From: Methyloligella sp050110875
GTDB lineage: Bacteria > Pseudomonadota > Alphaproteobacteria > Rhizobiales > Methyloligellaceae
Direction: 5' to 3'
Assembly: GCA_050110875.1 (NCBI GenBank)
Contig: CP188828.1
Location: 2,046,001 to 2,110,000, forward strand
DNA: 64,000 nucleotides
A model generated the notes under the pieces. The model was not told where the DNA came from. It worked only from the letters and a program-made list of their open reading frames with translations, and searched no databases. This document shows positions 32,779-41,434 of the stretch, piece by piece. Both the position numbers and the translations under genes were made by a program. How positions within the stretch are numbered: position 1 is the stretch's first letter; each line of letters opens with the position of its first letter.

Positions 32779-33714
32779 CTAGCCTCTGGCGGTAGCGGCC
32801 AACATCGGAAACGCCATTATGTCGCCTGCCGGCAAGATCGAACCGGACCGGTCCGTCCTGCCGAAAAATTGCGCCTGGCGTTCCTCCGGCGGCAGAAGCC
32901 GGAACACGCCCGGACAAGGCTGCTCCAAAGGCCCGAACCCGTCGTTGAGGCCGAGCACCGATTCCGTCGCGCCCAGCACGAGATAGCCGCCCGGCAGGAT
33001 TTGCTGTGACAATCTGGAGAGAACCTGCCGCTTCGTCGCCTCGTCGAAATAGATCAGCACGTTGCGGCAGAAGACGATGTCGAAGATGCCGTGCCGCATG
33101 CTGTTATGCATCAGGTTCTGTTGGCGGAAGCAAACCCGGTCGCGGATCTCGGGCACGATCTCCCACCCATCTGATTTCCGCTTGAAATACTTGACCAGCA
33201 GCGTCACCGGCAGACCACGCTGCACCTGGAATTGGCTGAACACGCCACTCCGGGCCGCAAGCAGCGCCTCTTCGGAGAAATCCGTCGCGAGGATGTCGAC
33301 TTCCCACCCCTTCAGAAGATCGGCACGCTCGGCCAGCATCATGGCGACCGAATAGGGCTCCTGCCCGGTCGAGCAGGCGGCGCACCAGATCCGCAAGCGC
33401 CGCGTGGTCTCACGCGCCTGGAGCAATGCCGGCAGCAGCTGCTCCCCGAAGCATTCGAAGGTCCCCTTGTCCCGGAAGAAATAGGTCTCCTGCACGGCCA
33501 CGCTTTCCGCGAGCCGCCATTTGAGGCTCTCGCCGTCGCTGCGCGACAGCGCATTGCACAAAGCCGAGACCGATGGCAGCTGATATTCCTTCAGCAGGCG
33601 ATTCAGGCGCGACTGCAGAAGCTCCGCCTTGTTGTCCCCCAGGCTGATGCCCGTGCAGTCCTTCACCGATCGGGCGAGGAACTTGAATTCCAGGGGTGTC
33701 ATGGGAGCCATCAT
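32779..33714 (-). CDS. cheR: Chemotaxis protein methyltransferase CheR
   Basis: The 311-residue enzyme methylates glutamates of chemoreceptors. The N-terminal helical domain has MTPLEFKFLARSVKDCTGISLGDNK and the SAM domain has LRIWCAACSTGQEPYSVAM, VDILATDFSEEALLAARSGVF, FRQQNLMHN and FDIVFCRNVLIYFDEATKRQVL. A second Met follows the first, so the start may be 33711. The start overlaps the cheB stop by four bases. It is the last gene of cheA-cheW-cheY-cheB-cheR. Confidence 0.96.
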   Translation of the reverse strand: MMAPMTPLEFKFLARSVKDCTGISLGDNKAELLQSRLNRLLKEYQLPSVSALCNALSRSDGESLKWRLAESVAVQETYFFRDKGTFECFGEQLLPALLQARETTRRLRIWCAACSTGQEPYSVAMMLAERADLLKGWEVDILATDFSEEALLAARSGVFSQFQVQRGLPVTLLVKYFKRKSDGWEIVPEIRDRVCFRQQNLMHNSMRHGIFDIVFCRNVLIYFDEATKRQVLSRLSQQILPGGYLVLGATESVLGLNDGFGPLEQPCPGVFRLLPPEERQAQFFGRTDRSGSILPAGDIMAFPMLAATARG

Positions 33715-34877
33715 CGCATTCGTTCCCTCTGGAATAGGCCGCTCACTATCTCTGCCAGGCGCTCCGGCCTATCTTCGGCGGACGCGTATCCGGCCTTCGA
33801 CGTCGCGCCCGGCATACCCCAGACAACGCTTGAGGCCCGGTCCTGAACGACGACGCTTCCGCCGGCATAGGAGATCAGCCCGGCCCCTTCGAACCCGTCC
33901 GTCCCCATGCCGGTCAGCACGACACCGAGCACGGCAGGCCCGAAAACGGCAACCAAGCTGCGGAACAGAAGATCGACCGAGGGGCGATAGTATCGAAGCG
34001 GCGGCTCGTCGCTGATCGCGATGCTCGGCTGCGCCGAAGACACCAGCGTCATGTGGCGGTCGCCCGGCGCGACATAGATATGTCCGGGCTGGATCGGCTC
34101 GCCGTCCTCGCCCTCCTTCGCCGGGAGACCCGTGGCGGCCGCCAGCCGGGCCGCCAAAGTCGCCGTGAACTCAGCAGGCATATGCTGGGCAATAAGAACC
34201 GGCACCCGCACCAGATCGGGGGCCAGGGGAGTCAAGAACCGTAGCAACGCCTCCGGCCCGCCCGTCGAGCTGCCTATGCCGATCACCCGCGGCACCACCA
34301 TGGAAAAAGGATGCAGCTCCGCCGATGTCTTTCCAGCTCCGCGGACAGCAGGGCGAGGCTCCGGCCGCGCAAGCACGTTACGGGTCTGAGGCTCGGCCGG
34401 CCGCATCAGAGCTTCAATGCGCTTGAACAAGGCCTTCCGGAAATCCTGTCCCGAGCTCATGTCCCCGGATGCGCGCGGCTTGCTGACATAGTCGACGGCG
34501 CCTCTGGACAGCGCATCCAGAACCAATGCCGCATTGTCCTTGGTCAATGCCGAAACGACGATCACCTTGGCGGACGGCCACGCCTTCTGAAGCGCAGGCA
34601 GCGCCTCCAACCCGCCCATATCCGGCATCTCCAGATCGAGCAGCACGATATCCGGCTGCTTCCGCGCGATCGTGGCGACGGCCTCCGCGCCGCTCGACGC
34701 GGTGCCCGCAAGCTCCAGTCCCGGCGCCTCGCCGATCCAACGGGTCAGCAGCCAGCACATGAAATGGGAATCGTCGACCACCATCACGCGGATCGGACGA
34801 TCCGCCTCCTCCCCTGCAGGCTGTACGCCTTTGGGGGGCCAGGCAGATGGCGATGCGGTGGCCGGCGCGTCCTTCAT
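33711..34877 (-). CDS. cheB: Protein-glutamate methylesterase/deamidase CheB
   Basis: Starting at the ATG that overlaps the cheY stop (TGATG) gives 388 residues; the frame is open further upstream only as a shadow of cheY. The receiver domain is IRVMVVDDSHFMCWLLTRW with phospho-acceptor in DIVLLDLEMPDMGG. After a linker the esterase has catalytic Ser in GIGSSTGGPEAL, His in LIAQHMPAEF and Asp in GVVLTGMGTDGFEGA. It removes methyl groups from receptors. Note VVQDRASSVVWGMPGA, also conserved. Confidence 0.96.
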   Translation of the reverse strand: MKDAPATASPSAWPPKGVQPAGEEADRPIRVMVVDDSHFMCWLLTRWIGEAPGLELAGTASSGAEAVATIARKQPDIVLLDLEMPDMGGLEALPALQKAWPSAKVIVVSALTKDNAALVLDALSRGAVDYVSKPRASGDMSSGQDFRKALFKRIEALMRPAEPQTRNVLARPEPRPAVRGAGKTSAELHPFSMVVPRVIGIGSSTGGPEALLRFLTPLAPDLVRVPVLIAQHMPAEFTATLAARLAAATGLPAKEGEDGEPIQPGHIYVAPGDRHMTLVSSAQPSIAISDEPPLRYYRPSVDLLFRSLVAVFGPAVLGVVLTGMGTDGFEGAGLISYAGGSVVVQDRASSVVWGMPGATSKAGYASAEDRPERLAEIVSGLFQRERMR

Positions 34878-35242
34878 CAGATCAGCCCAACCTCGTGAAA
34901 CTTCGCCTCGATGATGTCCCGGTCGAACGGCTTCATGATGTATTCGTTGGCACCGGCCGAGATGGCGCGGGTGATATGATCGACATCGTTCTCCGTGGTG
35001 CAGAAGATCACCACCGGCCGATCGCCCCCCGGCTCCCGGCGCAGCGCCACGAGAAATGCAATCCCGTCCATGACCGGCATATTCCAATCGAGCAGCACCG
35101 CGTCGGGCATCGACACCCGGCACTGGTCGAGCGCCTCCTGACCGTTCTCCGCCTCGGATGCGTTGAACTTCATATCCTCAAGTATCCTGCAGGCGACCTT
35201 TCGGATCACCGGACTATCGTCCACCACCAGGCAATGTTTCAT
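34877..35242 (-). CDS. cheY: CheY-type single-domain response regulator
   Basis: The 121-residue receiver has the phospho-acceptor at Asp52 (VLLDWNMPVMDGIAFL), acidic pair in LVVDDS and Lys in IMKPFDRDII. CheY-P binds the flagellar switch. The Thr at the end of beta 4 is in VIFCTTEND. It overlaps cheB by one base and follows cheW by 44 bases. Confidence 0.93.
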   Translation of the reverse strand: MKHCLVVDDSPVIRKVACRILEDMKFNASEAENGQEALDQCRVSMPDAVLLDWNMPVMDGIAFLVALRREPGGDRPVVIFCTTENDVDHITRAISAGANEYIMKPFDRDIIEAKFHEVGLI

Positions 35243-35286
35243 CAGCCCCTCTAATCACAACCTTGCCGTCCGAAGCGTTGCCGACC

Positions 35287-35778
35287 TCAGGCAGCCTCTC
35301 TCAATTTCTCCGCATCCAATAGGCTCTCGACATTGAGCACCACCATGACCCCCTCATCGAGACGGTGCAGACCTGTGCAAACCCCAGACCAATTCGCATC
35401 GAGATTGATCGGATTGGGATCGAAACTCTCGGCAGACAAACGCAGCACGTTGCCGATCCGATCCGCGATCAGCCCATAGACCTCCTGCCCGCGCTCGATC
35501 CCGATCGCCACGCAAGGCGCATCGGGCTCCCGTGCCGGCAAACCAAGCCGGCGGCGCAGATCGATCGCCGTCACCACCCGTCCGCGCAGACTGAGCAGAC
35601 CGGCGATCGCCGGCGGCGCCATCGGCACCCGAGTGATGACTTTCGGGACGAAAACATCGCGCACTTGCGTGAGCGATACGCCGAACAGCTGGCCGCCCAC
35701 CATCGCCGTCACATAGCCTTCCTCGGCTCGGCCTTCCTCGACCCGGCGGAGGATCGTGTCCGGGGTTCGATCGTTCAT
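35287..35778 (-). CDS. cheW: Chemotaxis coupling protein CheW
   Basis: The ATG at 35778 overlaps the cheA stop by four bases, giving 163 residues. The CheW fold is seen in EGYVTAMVGGQLFGVSLTQVRDVF, then ITRVPMAPPAIAGLLSLRGRVVTAIDLRRRLGL and VYGLIADRIGNVLRLSAESF. CheW links CheA to chemoreceptors. No receptor gene is in the cluster, so receptors must be elsewhere. Confidence 0.95.
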   Translation of the reverse strand: MNDRTPDTILRRVEEGRAEEGYVTAMVGGQLFGVSLTQVRDVFVPKVITRVPMAPPAIAGLLSLRGRVVTAIDLRRRLGLPAREPDAPCVAIGIERGQEVYGLIADRIGNVLRLSAESFDPNPINLDANWSGVCTGLHRLDEGVMVVLNVESLLDAEKLREAA

Positions 35779-38513
35779 GCCGCCGTCTCCCAGCGCGAGC
35801 AGCAGGATTCCAGGGCATCCATCAGCTTCTGCCTGTCGAACTTGCCGACATAATCGGTGAAGCCCGCCGCCCGGGTCCGCGCGATCAGCCGCGGCGAGGT
35901 ATGCGAGGACAGCGCGATCATCGGCGTGCTCCTCCACGCCGGATCCGCTTTCACCTTCTCGGCGAAGCCGATCCCGTCGAGATCCGGCATCTCCAGATCG
36001 CTGACGATCGCATCGAAGAGCTGCCCCTCTTCCTTCAGCTCCAGCGCCTCATGGGCCGAGCCGGCGAGCGTCACGTCATAGCCGCTGGCCGATAGCAAAG
36101 GGGCGAGCATATTGCGGAAGAACTGGCTGTCATCCACCAGGAGCACCTTCAGAGCGCGGCGCGTCTCGGTCTCTTTCACGAGGATGCGGTGACCGAGTCC
36201 CTCGCCGACATAGCGGGAAATATCGACCATCTCAGCGACCTCGCCCTGCACCTGGAACGCGCCGAGAATGCCCGGCGTGCTAGAGCGGATCTCCATGGAG
36301 ACGGGCTCCTCCACCACGTCCAAGATCTCGTCGATGGCGAGCCCGACATTCCGGCCGTCCTCGTTGAAGACCAGGATAGGCTGCAGATCGTCGCCGCTCC
36401 GCCGCGTCACCCCGTCCATGAAGAGCACCGGCATCAGCCCGTCGCGATAGCGCAGCACATAGCCTTCGTCGCAGGGCTCCAGCTGCGAGGCGGGGATCTC
36501 TTCCAATCGCGTCACCAGCGACAGAGGCACGGCCTTGCGCAAAGGCGAGCCCGCATGAAAGAGCAGCAGCGGTACCTTTTCCGCCTCCGGCGCGGTCTCC
36601 GCCTCCTCAGGCTCTTCCAAACTGTCGATGCGGATATCGTCGACACCGGCCAGATGCGCCAGTGCGGCGGTGTCGATGATCATGATGACGCTGCCATCGC
36701 CGAGAATCGTGTTGCCGGAGAAGACGGAGAGGCTGCGCAGCAGACTCGCCTTCGGCTTCACCACGATCTCTTCGGTCCGCAGAACGTCGTCGATCATCAA
36801 GCCGAAGACGCGCGCGCCGAGCTCCAGCACCGCCACCGTGCTCATCTCGTTCTCGAAGCGCTCGGGTGAGCGCGCTTCCGCGCCCCGTTCGCCCAGCAGC
36901 TCGGCGAGATCGAAGACCGGCACCAGCTTGCCGCGCAGACGAAGCTGCGGCGCATTGTTGATCATCTCGATCCGGTAGTCCGAGCCGCCCTTGGCGCGCA
37001 CAACCTCCACCACATTGTGCTGCGGCAGCGCGAAGCGCAGGCCTTCGCTTTCCACGATCAATGCCGCGGTGATCGCCAGCGTCAGCGGGATTCGCATGGC
37101 GAAGACGCTGCCGCGCGGACCGCTCGACTTCAGTTCGACCGTTCCGCCGATCAGCTCCACATCGCTGCGCACCACGTCGAGCCCGACGCCGCGGCCGGAG
37201 ATGTCGGTAATTTCCGGTGCCGTTGAGAACCCCGGGCGGAAGATGAATTGCTGCAAATCCGCATTGCTCAAATTGGCGAGCTCCGACTCGGTCGCGAGCC
37301 CCCGCTCGATGCACTTCCGTTGGATCGCACGCGCATCGAGTCCCCGGCCGTCATCGGCGATTTCGATCACGATATGCCCGCCCTCGGCGAAGGCCTTGAG
37401 CCGGATCGACCCTTGCTCAGGCTTGCCGGCCGCCTGCCGCACCTGCCGCGACTCGATGCCGTGATCGGCGGCGTTGCGGATCAGATGGGTCAAGGGATCG
37501 CGGATAAGGTCGAGAACCTGCCGGTCGAGCTCCACATCGCCGCCCTCGGTCACCAGCTTGATCGGCTTGTCGAGGGACAGGGACAGCTCGCGCACCAGCC
37601 GTGGCAGCTTCTGCCAGGCTTTCGAGACCGGCAGCATCCGCGCCTTCATGATGCCGCGCTGCAGCTCGCTCGTGACGTTGGAGAGCCGGTGCAGCGGCGC
37701 CTTGAATCCGGGATCCCCTGCGCGCCGCGCCACATCCAGAAGCTGATTGCGGGTGAGCACCAGCTCGCTCACCGTGGTCATCAGATGCTCCAGGGTCTCC
37801 ACCTTCACCCGGACCCGCTGGGTCAGGTCGCGATTGGCCTCGTCCAATCGGCCTTCGCGCTCGCCCTCGGGCGCCTGCTGTGCCTTGGCGGAAGACGTCT
37901 CCGCCATGGACTCGGCTGGATCCGGCTGGACCTCATGCTCTTCCACATTCTGTGCCGCATCGCGGGATGGTGCTTCCCCGGCTACCGGTTCCACATTGAA
38001 GAACTGCCGTGCCTTCGACGCCGGCGTGAACGAGCGCGCCAATGTCCCGGATGTATCCTGTCCCCGAATGTCATCGTCCGGCGCGTCGGGCGGACCGATT
38101 GGCGATGCGGCCGCAATGCCCTCATGGGCGGTCTCGGCTTGGCCTTCTTCACCCAGCGCCTCGAGCTTGGCGATCAGATCGGAATCCTCGCCCGGCGGCT
38201 CGCTGCCGCTTTCCAAGCCTTTCAGAATTTCCTTGATCCGGTCGAGGCTGGCCAGGATGACGCTGACCCCTTCCACCGTGACCGGCTGACCGTCGCGATA
38301 CCGGCCCAGCCGTGTCTCCGCCGCATGGGCGAGCGCCGATAGCCGCTCCAGCCCGAAGAAGCCGCACGTCCCCTTGATGGTGTGGACGAGACGGAAGATC
38401 TTATTGAGAACCTCTCGATTGTTCGGCTCGCGTTCGAAGCGCATAAGCTCGACGTCGAGCCGGTCGAGATTCTCGTCCGTCTCCGCCAGGAATTCTCCTA
38501 ACAGCTCATCCAT
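35775..38513 (-). CDS. cheA: Hybrid chemotaxis kinase CheA with C-terminal receiver
   Basis: The start giving MDELLGEFLAETDENLDRL (912 residues) fits the family better than a frame 14 codons longer. Domains: HPt with His44 (RLVHTIKGTCGFFGLERL); a linker of about 130 residues (Glu, Ala and Pro rich); dimerisation (VKVETLEHLMTTVSELVLTR); HATPase with HLIRNAADHGIE, DDGRGLD and GRGVGLDVV; a first CheW domain from about residue 480; a second, degenerate CheW-like domain (about 620-770, with LLLFHAGSPLRKAVPLS); and a receiver with Asp near 839 (VSDLEMPDLDG). This extra CheW and receiver architecture occurs in several alphaproteobacteria. It heads the che operon, 131 bases after chpT. Confidence 0.95.
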   Translation of the reverse strand: MDELLGEFLAETDENLDRLDVELMRFEREPNNREVLNKIFRLVHTIKGTCGFFGLERLSALAHAAETRLGRYRDGQPVTVEGVSVILASLDRIKEILKGLESGSEPPGEDSDLIAKLEALGEEGQAETAHEGIAAASPIGPPDAPDDDIRGQDTSGTLARSFTPASKARQFFNVEPVAGEAPSRDAAQNVEEHEVQPDPAESMAETSSAKAQQAPEGEREGRLDEANRDLTQRVRVKVETLEHLMTTVSELVLTRNQLLDVARRAGDPGFKAPLHRLSNVTSELQRGIMKARMLPVSKAWQKLPRLVRELSLSLDKPIKLVTEGGDVELDRQVLDLIRDPLTHLIRNAADHGIESRQVRQAAGKPEQGSIRLKAFAEGGHIVIEIADDGRGLDARAIQRKCIERGLATESELANLSNADLQQFIFRPGFSTAPEITDISGRGVGLDVVRSDVELIGGTVELKSSGPRGSVFAMRIPLTLAITAALIVESEGLRFALPQHNVVEVVRAKGGSDYRIEMINNAPQLRLRGKLVPVFDLAELLGERGAEARSPERFENEMSTVAVLELGARVFGLMIDDVLRTEEIVVKPKASLLRSLSVFSGNTILGDGSVIMIIDTAALAHLAGVDDIRIDSLEEPEEAETAPEAEKVPLLLFHAGSPLRKAVPLSLVTRLEEIPASQLEPCDEGYVLRYRDGLMPVLFMDGVTRRSGDDLQPILVFNEDGRNVGLAIDEILDVVEEPVSMEIRSSTPGILGAFQVQGEVAEMVDISRYVGEGLGHRILVKETETRRALKVLLVDDSQFFRNMLAPLLSASGYDVTLAGSAHEALELKEEGQLFDAIVSDLEMPDLDGIGFAEKVKADPAWRSTPMIALSSHTSPRLIARTRAAGFTDYVGKFDRQKLMDALESCCSRWETAA

Positions 38514-38644
38514 ACGTCTTACCCAGCACGCCCGGCATTCCGCACCCTTGCGCACCGGTTCGAAGCCGCAATACTGGCCGACTGAGGTTTACGTTTCGTT
38601 GAGCAAAAAAGCGTGACACAGCGGATTTCCGCCATTCCCGGGCC

Positions 38645-39271
38645 TTAGCTGGCCACGAGCACCACCTCTTCGGGGCGATTTTCCACGCTGATCGACATGC
38701 CGATGGACTCGGCCAGCCGGCGCGCGAAATAAGGCTGGATGGAATGGGCATCCAGGCCGTCGGTCGCACCGTCCGCCGAAAGCAACGCCTTCATCTCGTC
38801 CTTCAGCCCGGCGGCCTGACCTTTGCCCCGGATCTCGAACCGGCTCGCCTGATCGTCGATATGAACGTCGAGCGTGCCGCCGCGCGGCAGGGCCACAACG
38901 CCGAGCGAAATCAGATTCAACAGCAGCTTCACCTTGTTCTTCGGCAGCGTCGCGAGCGGTCCCGTCCAGGTCAGCTCGTGCTTTCCCTTGACGAAATCGC
39001 GGGAAACCTTTTCGGCATCCCGCAAGTCGATCTCCGCCCCGGCCGAGCCCGCCGCACCGAAGGCAAGCCTTGCGAATTGCAGTTTGGCAGAGGCCTGCGC
39101 GGCGCTTTTCACGATGAGCTCCATCGCATGCTCGCGCATCTCCGCATCGGTTTCGTCGCTCAAAACCTCCAGCCCATTGGATATGGCGCCCACCGGGCTG
39201 ATCACATCGTGGCAAATCCGGCTGGAAATCAGCGCCGTCAGATCGATATCGGCAATCGCCTGTTCGCTCAT
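38645..39271 (-). CDS. chpT: ChpT histidine phosphotransferase
   Basis: The 208-residue protein starts MSEQAIADIDLTALISSRIC, and His21 lies in SRICHDVISPVGAISNGLEVL, the conserved phospho-site helix. The rest is a degenerate HATPase-like fold (VKLLLNLISLGVVALPRGGTLDV). ChpT takes phosphate from CckA and passes it to CtrA and CpdR. Its place immediately before cheA and about 6 kb from ctrA joins cell-cycle and chemotaxis genes in one locus. Confidence 0.95.
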   Translation of the reverse strand: MSEQAIADIDLTALISSRICHDVISPVGAISNGLEVLSDETDAEMREHAMELIVKSAAQASAKLQFARLAFGAAGSAGAEIDLRDAEKVSRDFVKGKHELTWTGPLATLPKNKVKLLLNLISLGVVALPRGGTLDVHIDDQASRFEIRGKGQAAGLKDEMKALLSADGATDGLDAHSIQPYFARRLAESIGMSISVENRPEEVVLVAS

Positions 39272-39445
39272 GGTGTCCTAATAGCCTCCTCTTAGGTATC
39301 GCAGGACACGGAAATGTCGCCCATGCCTGGGAAACTCTGCTAGAGGGAACGAAATCCTCGCGCCGCAGCAAGAAAAACGAATCACCTCATTCGGCCTATC
39401 TTGCCTTCCCGGCCCCGGCAGCCACAACACGCGATCGAGAGCCAT

Positions 39446-40267
39446 ATGAAGACCTTCGATTTCGAACGCGCCTGCGAAATTCTGCTTGTCGCCAATCAGC
39501 GGGCAGGCGCGGCGATCATGCGGCATTACCACGACGACACTGGCTTCACGCGAAAGAGCGATGACAGCCCCGTGACATTGGCCGACAAAGATTCCGAAAC
39601 GGTCCTGCTGAAGGCGCTGCGCGCCCTCGCCCCTCAGATTCCGGTGATCTCGGAAGAATCGGCGCAAGGTCTCAGCATGGACCGCGGCGAGCGCTTCTTT
39701 CTGGTGGACCCTCTGGACGGCACCAAGGAGTTCATCAAGCGGCGCTCCGATTTCACCGTGAATGTCGCTCTGATCGAGGACGGCACGCCTATCTTCGGCA
39801 TGGTCTATGCGCCGGTCCGCAAGGAAATTGCCTTCACGGTCGCCGAGCACCGCGCGGTGGCGGCCAATCTCGATCCGGATCTCGATGCCGAGAAGCAGGA
39901 CCTGAACGCACGGCCGATCGCGGTGCGCGATGTGCCCGCCGACGGCATCACAGCGATGGTCAGCGCCTCCCATTTCGATCAGGAGACGGAGGACTTCCTG
40001 GAGGATCTCCCCATTGCCGAGCGTCATAGCGCGGGCTCGTCCCTGAAATTCATCGAGCTGGCGGAAGGCAAGGCCGACCTTTACCCGCGTTTCGGCCCCA
40101 CCATGGAGTGGGACACCGCGGCGGGCGATGCTGTGCTGCGCGCCGCCGGCGGCAGCGTGGTCACCATCGACGGTGCACCGCTGACTTACGGAAAATGGGA
40201 GACGGCCTTGAAAAATCCGGCGTTTATCGCCTGGGGCCGCAAGCCGTCTGAGCCTCTGCAAGCCTAG
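39446..40267 (+). CDS. cysQ: 3'(2'),5'-bisphosphate nucleotidase CysQ
   Basis: The ATG at 39446 gives 273 residues starting MKTFDFERACEILL; an earlier start adds a basic tail not typical of CysQ. The inositol-monophosphatase fold motifs are PVISEESAQ, FFLVDPLDGTKEFIKRRSDFTVNVALI (metal-binding DPLDGT) and GPTMEWDTAAGDAVLRAAGG. It hydrolyses PAP, a by-product of sulfate assimilation. The gene is divergent from chpT. Confidence 0.96.
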   Translation: MKTFDFERACEILLVANQRAGAAIMRHYHDDTGFTRKSDDSPVTLADKDSETVLLKALRALAPQIPVISEESAQGLSMDRGERFFLVDPLDGTKEFIKRRSDFTVNVALIEDGTPIFGMVYAPVRKEIAFTVAEHRAVAANLDPDLDAEKQDLNARPIAVRDVPADGITAMVSASHFDQETEDFLEDLPIAERHSAGSSLKFIELAEGKADLYPRFGPTMEWDTAAGDAVLRAAGGSVVTIDGAPLTYGKWETALKNPAFIAWGRKPSEPLQA

Positions 40268-40393
40268 CTGGTAACCCGCCGTTAACCACAGTCACAGTTT
40301 GGTACCAGTTTAGACAAATCATAGTGCGACTTGCCACGGCGCGGCCGGGCCGTCCCTTAGGAAGGCCTGTCCGCACGAACCATATCGAGGCCT

Positions 40394-41335
40394 ATGCAGC
40401 TCACAAGGCTCGCCATCCCAGCCCTCGCGGCCCTGATGCTCTGGAACGTCCCGGCCCAGTCGGAAGACGCCGCCGGATCGGACGGTTCTCTGCGCCTCGC
40501 CCAATCCGGCGCGCCGACGAATATCGATCCCAACCAGGGCGCCACCCCGCGCGCCTACGGCCAGCCCTCGCTCGAGCAGGAACGGGGATACGACCGCGAG
40601 TACGATACGTATCAGAACGGAAACACTCCCCAGGGCGGAAATACGTCTCAAGGCGGCAACACCTATCAAGGTGGAGAGACCTATCAGGGAGGAAACACCT
40701 ATCAGGACGGTGGCGGCAGGTACGCCCCCAACAGCACCTACAACAACGATACCTACGGCCGGAGCTATGACGACGGGCCGGGCCGGCCTTACGAGCCCGT
40801 GCCACCTGGCGGCCCGCAGGAGCAATACGTGCCGCCGGAGGCCCAGCAGGGCGACGGCTTCTCCGCCAGCGAAATCAAGGAAGCCGGCCACCGCTTCTTC
40901 GGCACCGTTTCCCACGATCTGGCCAAGGTGATCGAATACGCCTTCAAGAGCCGCGGCCGGCCAAACGGCTATATCCTCGGCGAGGAGGCTGGCGGCGCCT
41001 TCGTGGCGGGGCTGCGCTATGGCGAAGGCACCCTCTACACCAAGGATGCCGGCACTCATCAGGTGTTCTGGCAGGGACCGTCCGTCGGCTACGATTTCGG
41101 CGGCGAAGGCTCCAAGACCATGGTGCTGGTCTACGACCTGCATAATCCCAGCGAAATCTACCAGAAATTCGCCGGTGTCGACGGCTCGGCCTATCTGGTC
41201 GGTGGGGTGGGCATCACGTTCCTGACGAACAACGATATCGTGCTTGCCCCGATCCGGTCGGGCGTCGGCCTTCGGCTCGGCGCAAATATCGGCTATCTGA
41301 AATATACCCGCCAACCCACCTGGAATCCGTTCTAG
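40394..41335 (+). CDS. eipA: EipA-type envelope protein (DUF1134) with N-terminal repeats
   Basis: The 313-residue secreted protein has a signal peptide (MQLTRLAIPALAALMLWNVPAQS), a low-complexity part of about 120 residues and then the DUF1134 domain: SASEIKEAGHRFFGTVSHDLAKVIEYAF, NGYILGEEAGGAFVAGLRYGEGTLYTK, FWQGPSVGYDFGGEGSK and SAYLVGGVGITFLTNNDIVLAPIRSGVGLRLGANIGYLKYT. Brucella EipA is of this family and matters for envelope integrity. The first part holds a hexapeptide repeat (feature at 40616-40705), not part of the conserved domain. It lies upstream of two other envelope genes on the same strand. Confidence 0.92.
   Translation: MQLTRLAIPALAALMLWNVPAQSEDAAGSDGSLRLAQSGAPTNIDPNQGATPRAYGQPSLEQERGYDREYDTYQNGNTPQGGNTSQGGNTYQGGETYQGGNTYQDGGGRYAPNSTYNNDTYGRSYDDGPGRPYEPVPPGGPQEQYVPPEAQQGDGFSASEIKEAGHRFFGTVSHDLAKVIEYAFKSRGRPNGYILGEEAGGAFVAGLRYGEGTLYTKDAGTHQVFWQGPSVGYDFGGEGSKTMVLVYDLHNPSEIYQKFAGVDGSAYLVGGVGITFLTNNDIVLAPIRSGVGLRLGANIGYLKYTRQPTWNPF
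40616..40705 (+). repeat. Five hexapeptide repeats in the EipA N-terminal region
   Basis: Five 18-base units code for NGNTPQ, GGNTSQ, GGNTYQ, GGETYQ and GGNTYQ. The DNA units differ at third bases, so the repeat is kept at protein level, which argues for function of the linker or for age. Confidence 0.9.
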
Positions 41336-41434
41336 ATTGGCGGTAATGAAGCAGTCGCGGCCCGCGATTTTTGCGGCGCGAGTCGGCCTCGGCCGCTCGG
41401 AAAGAAAATCCCCCATGTGGGAGTGCATGGCCCG

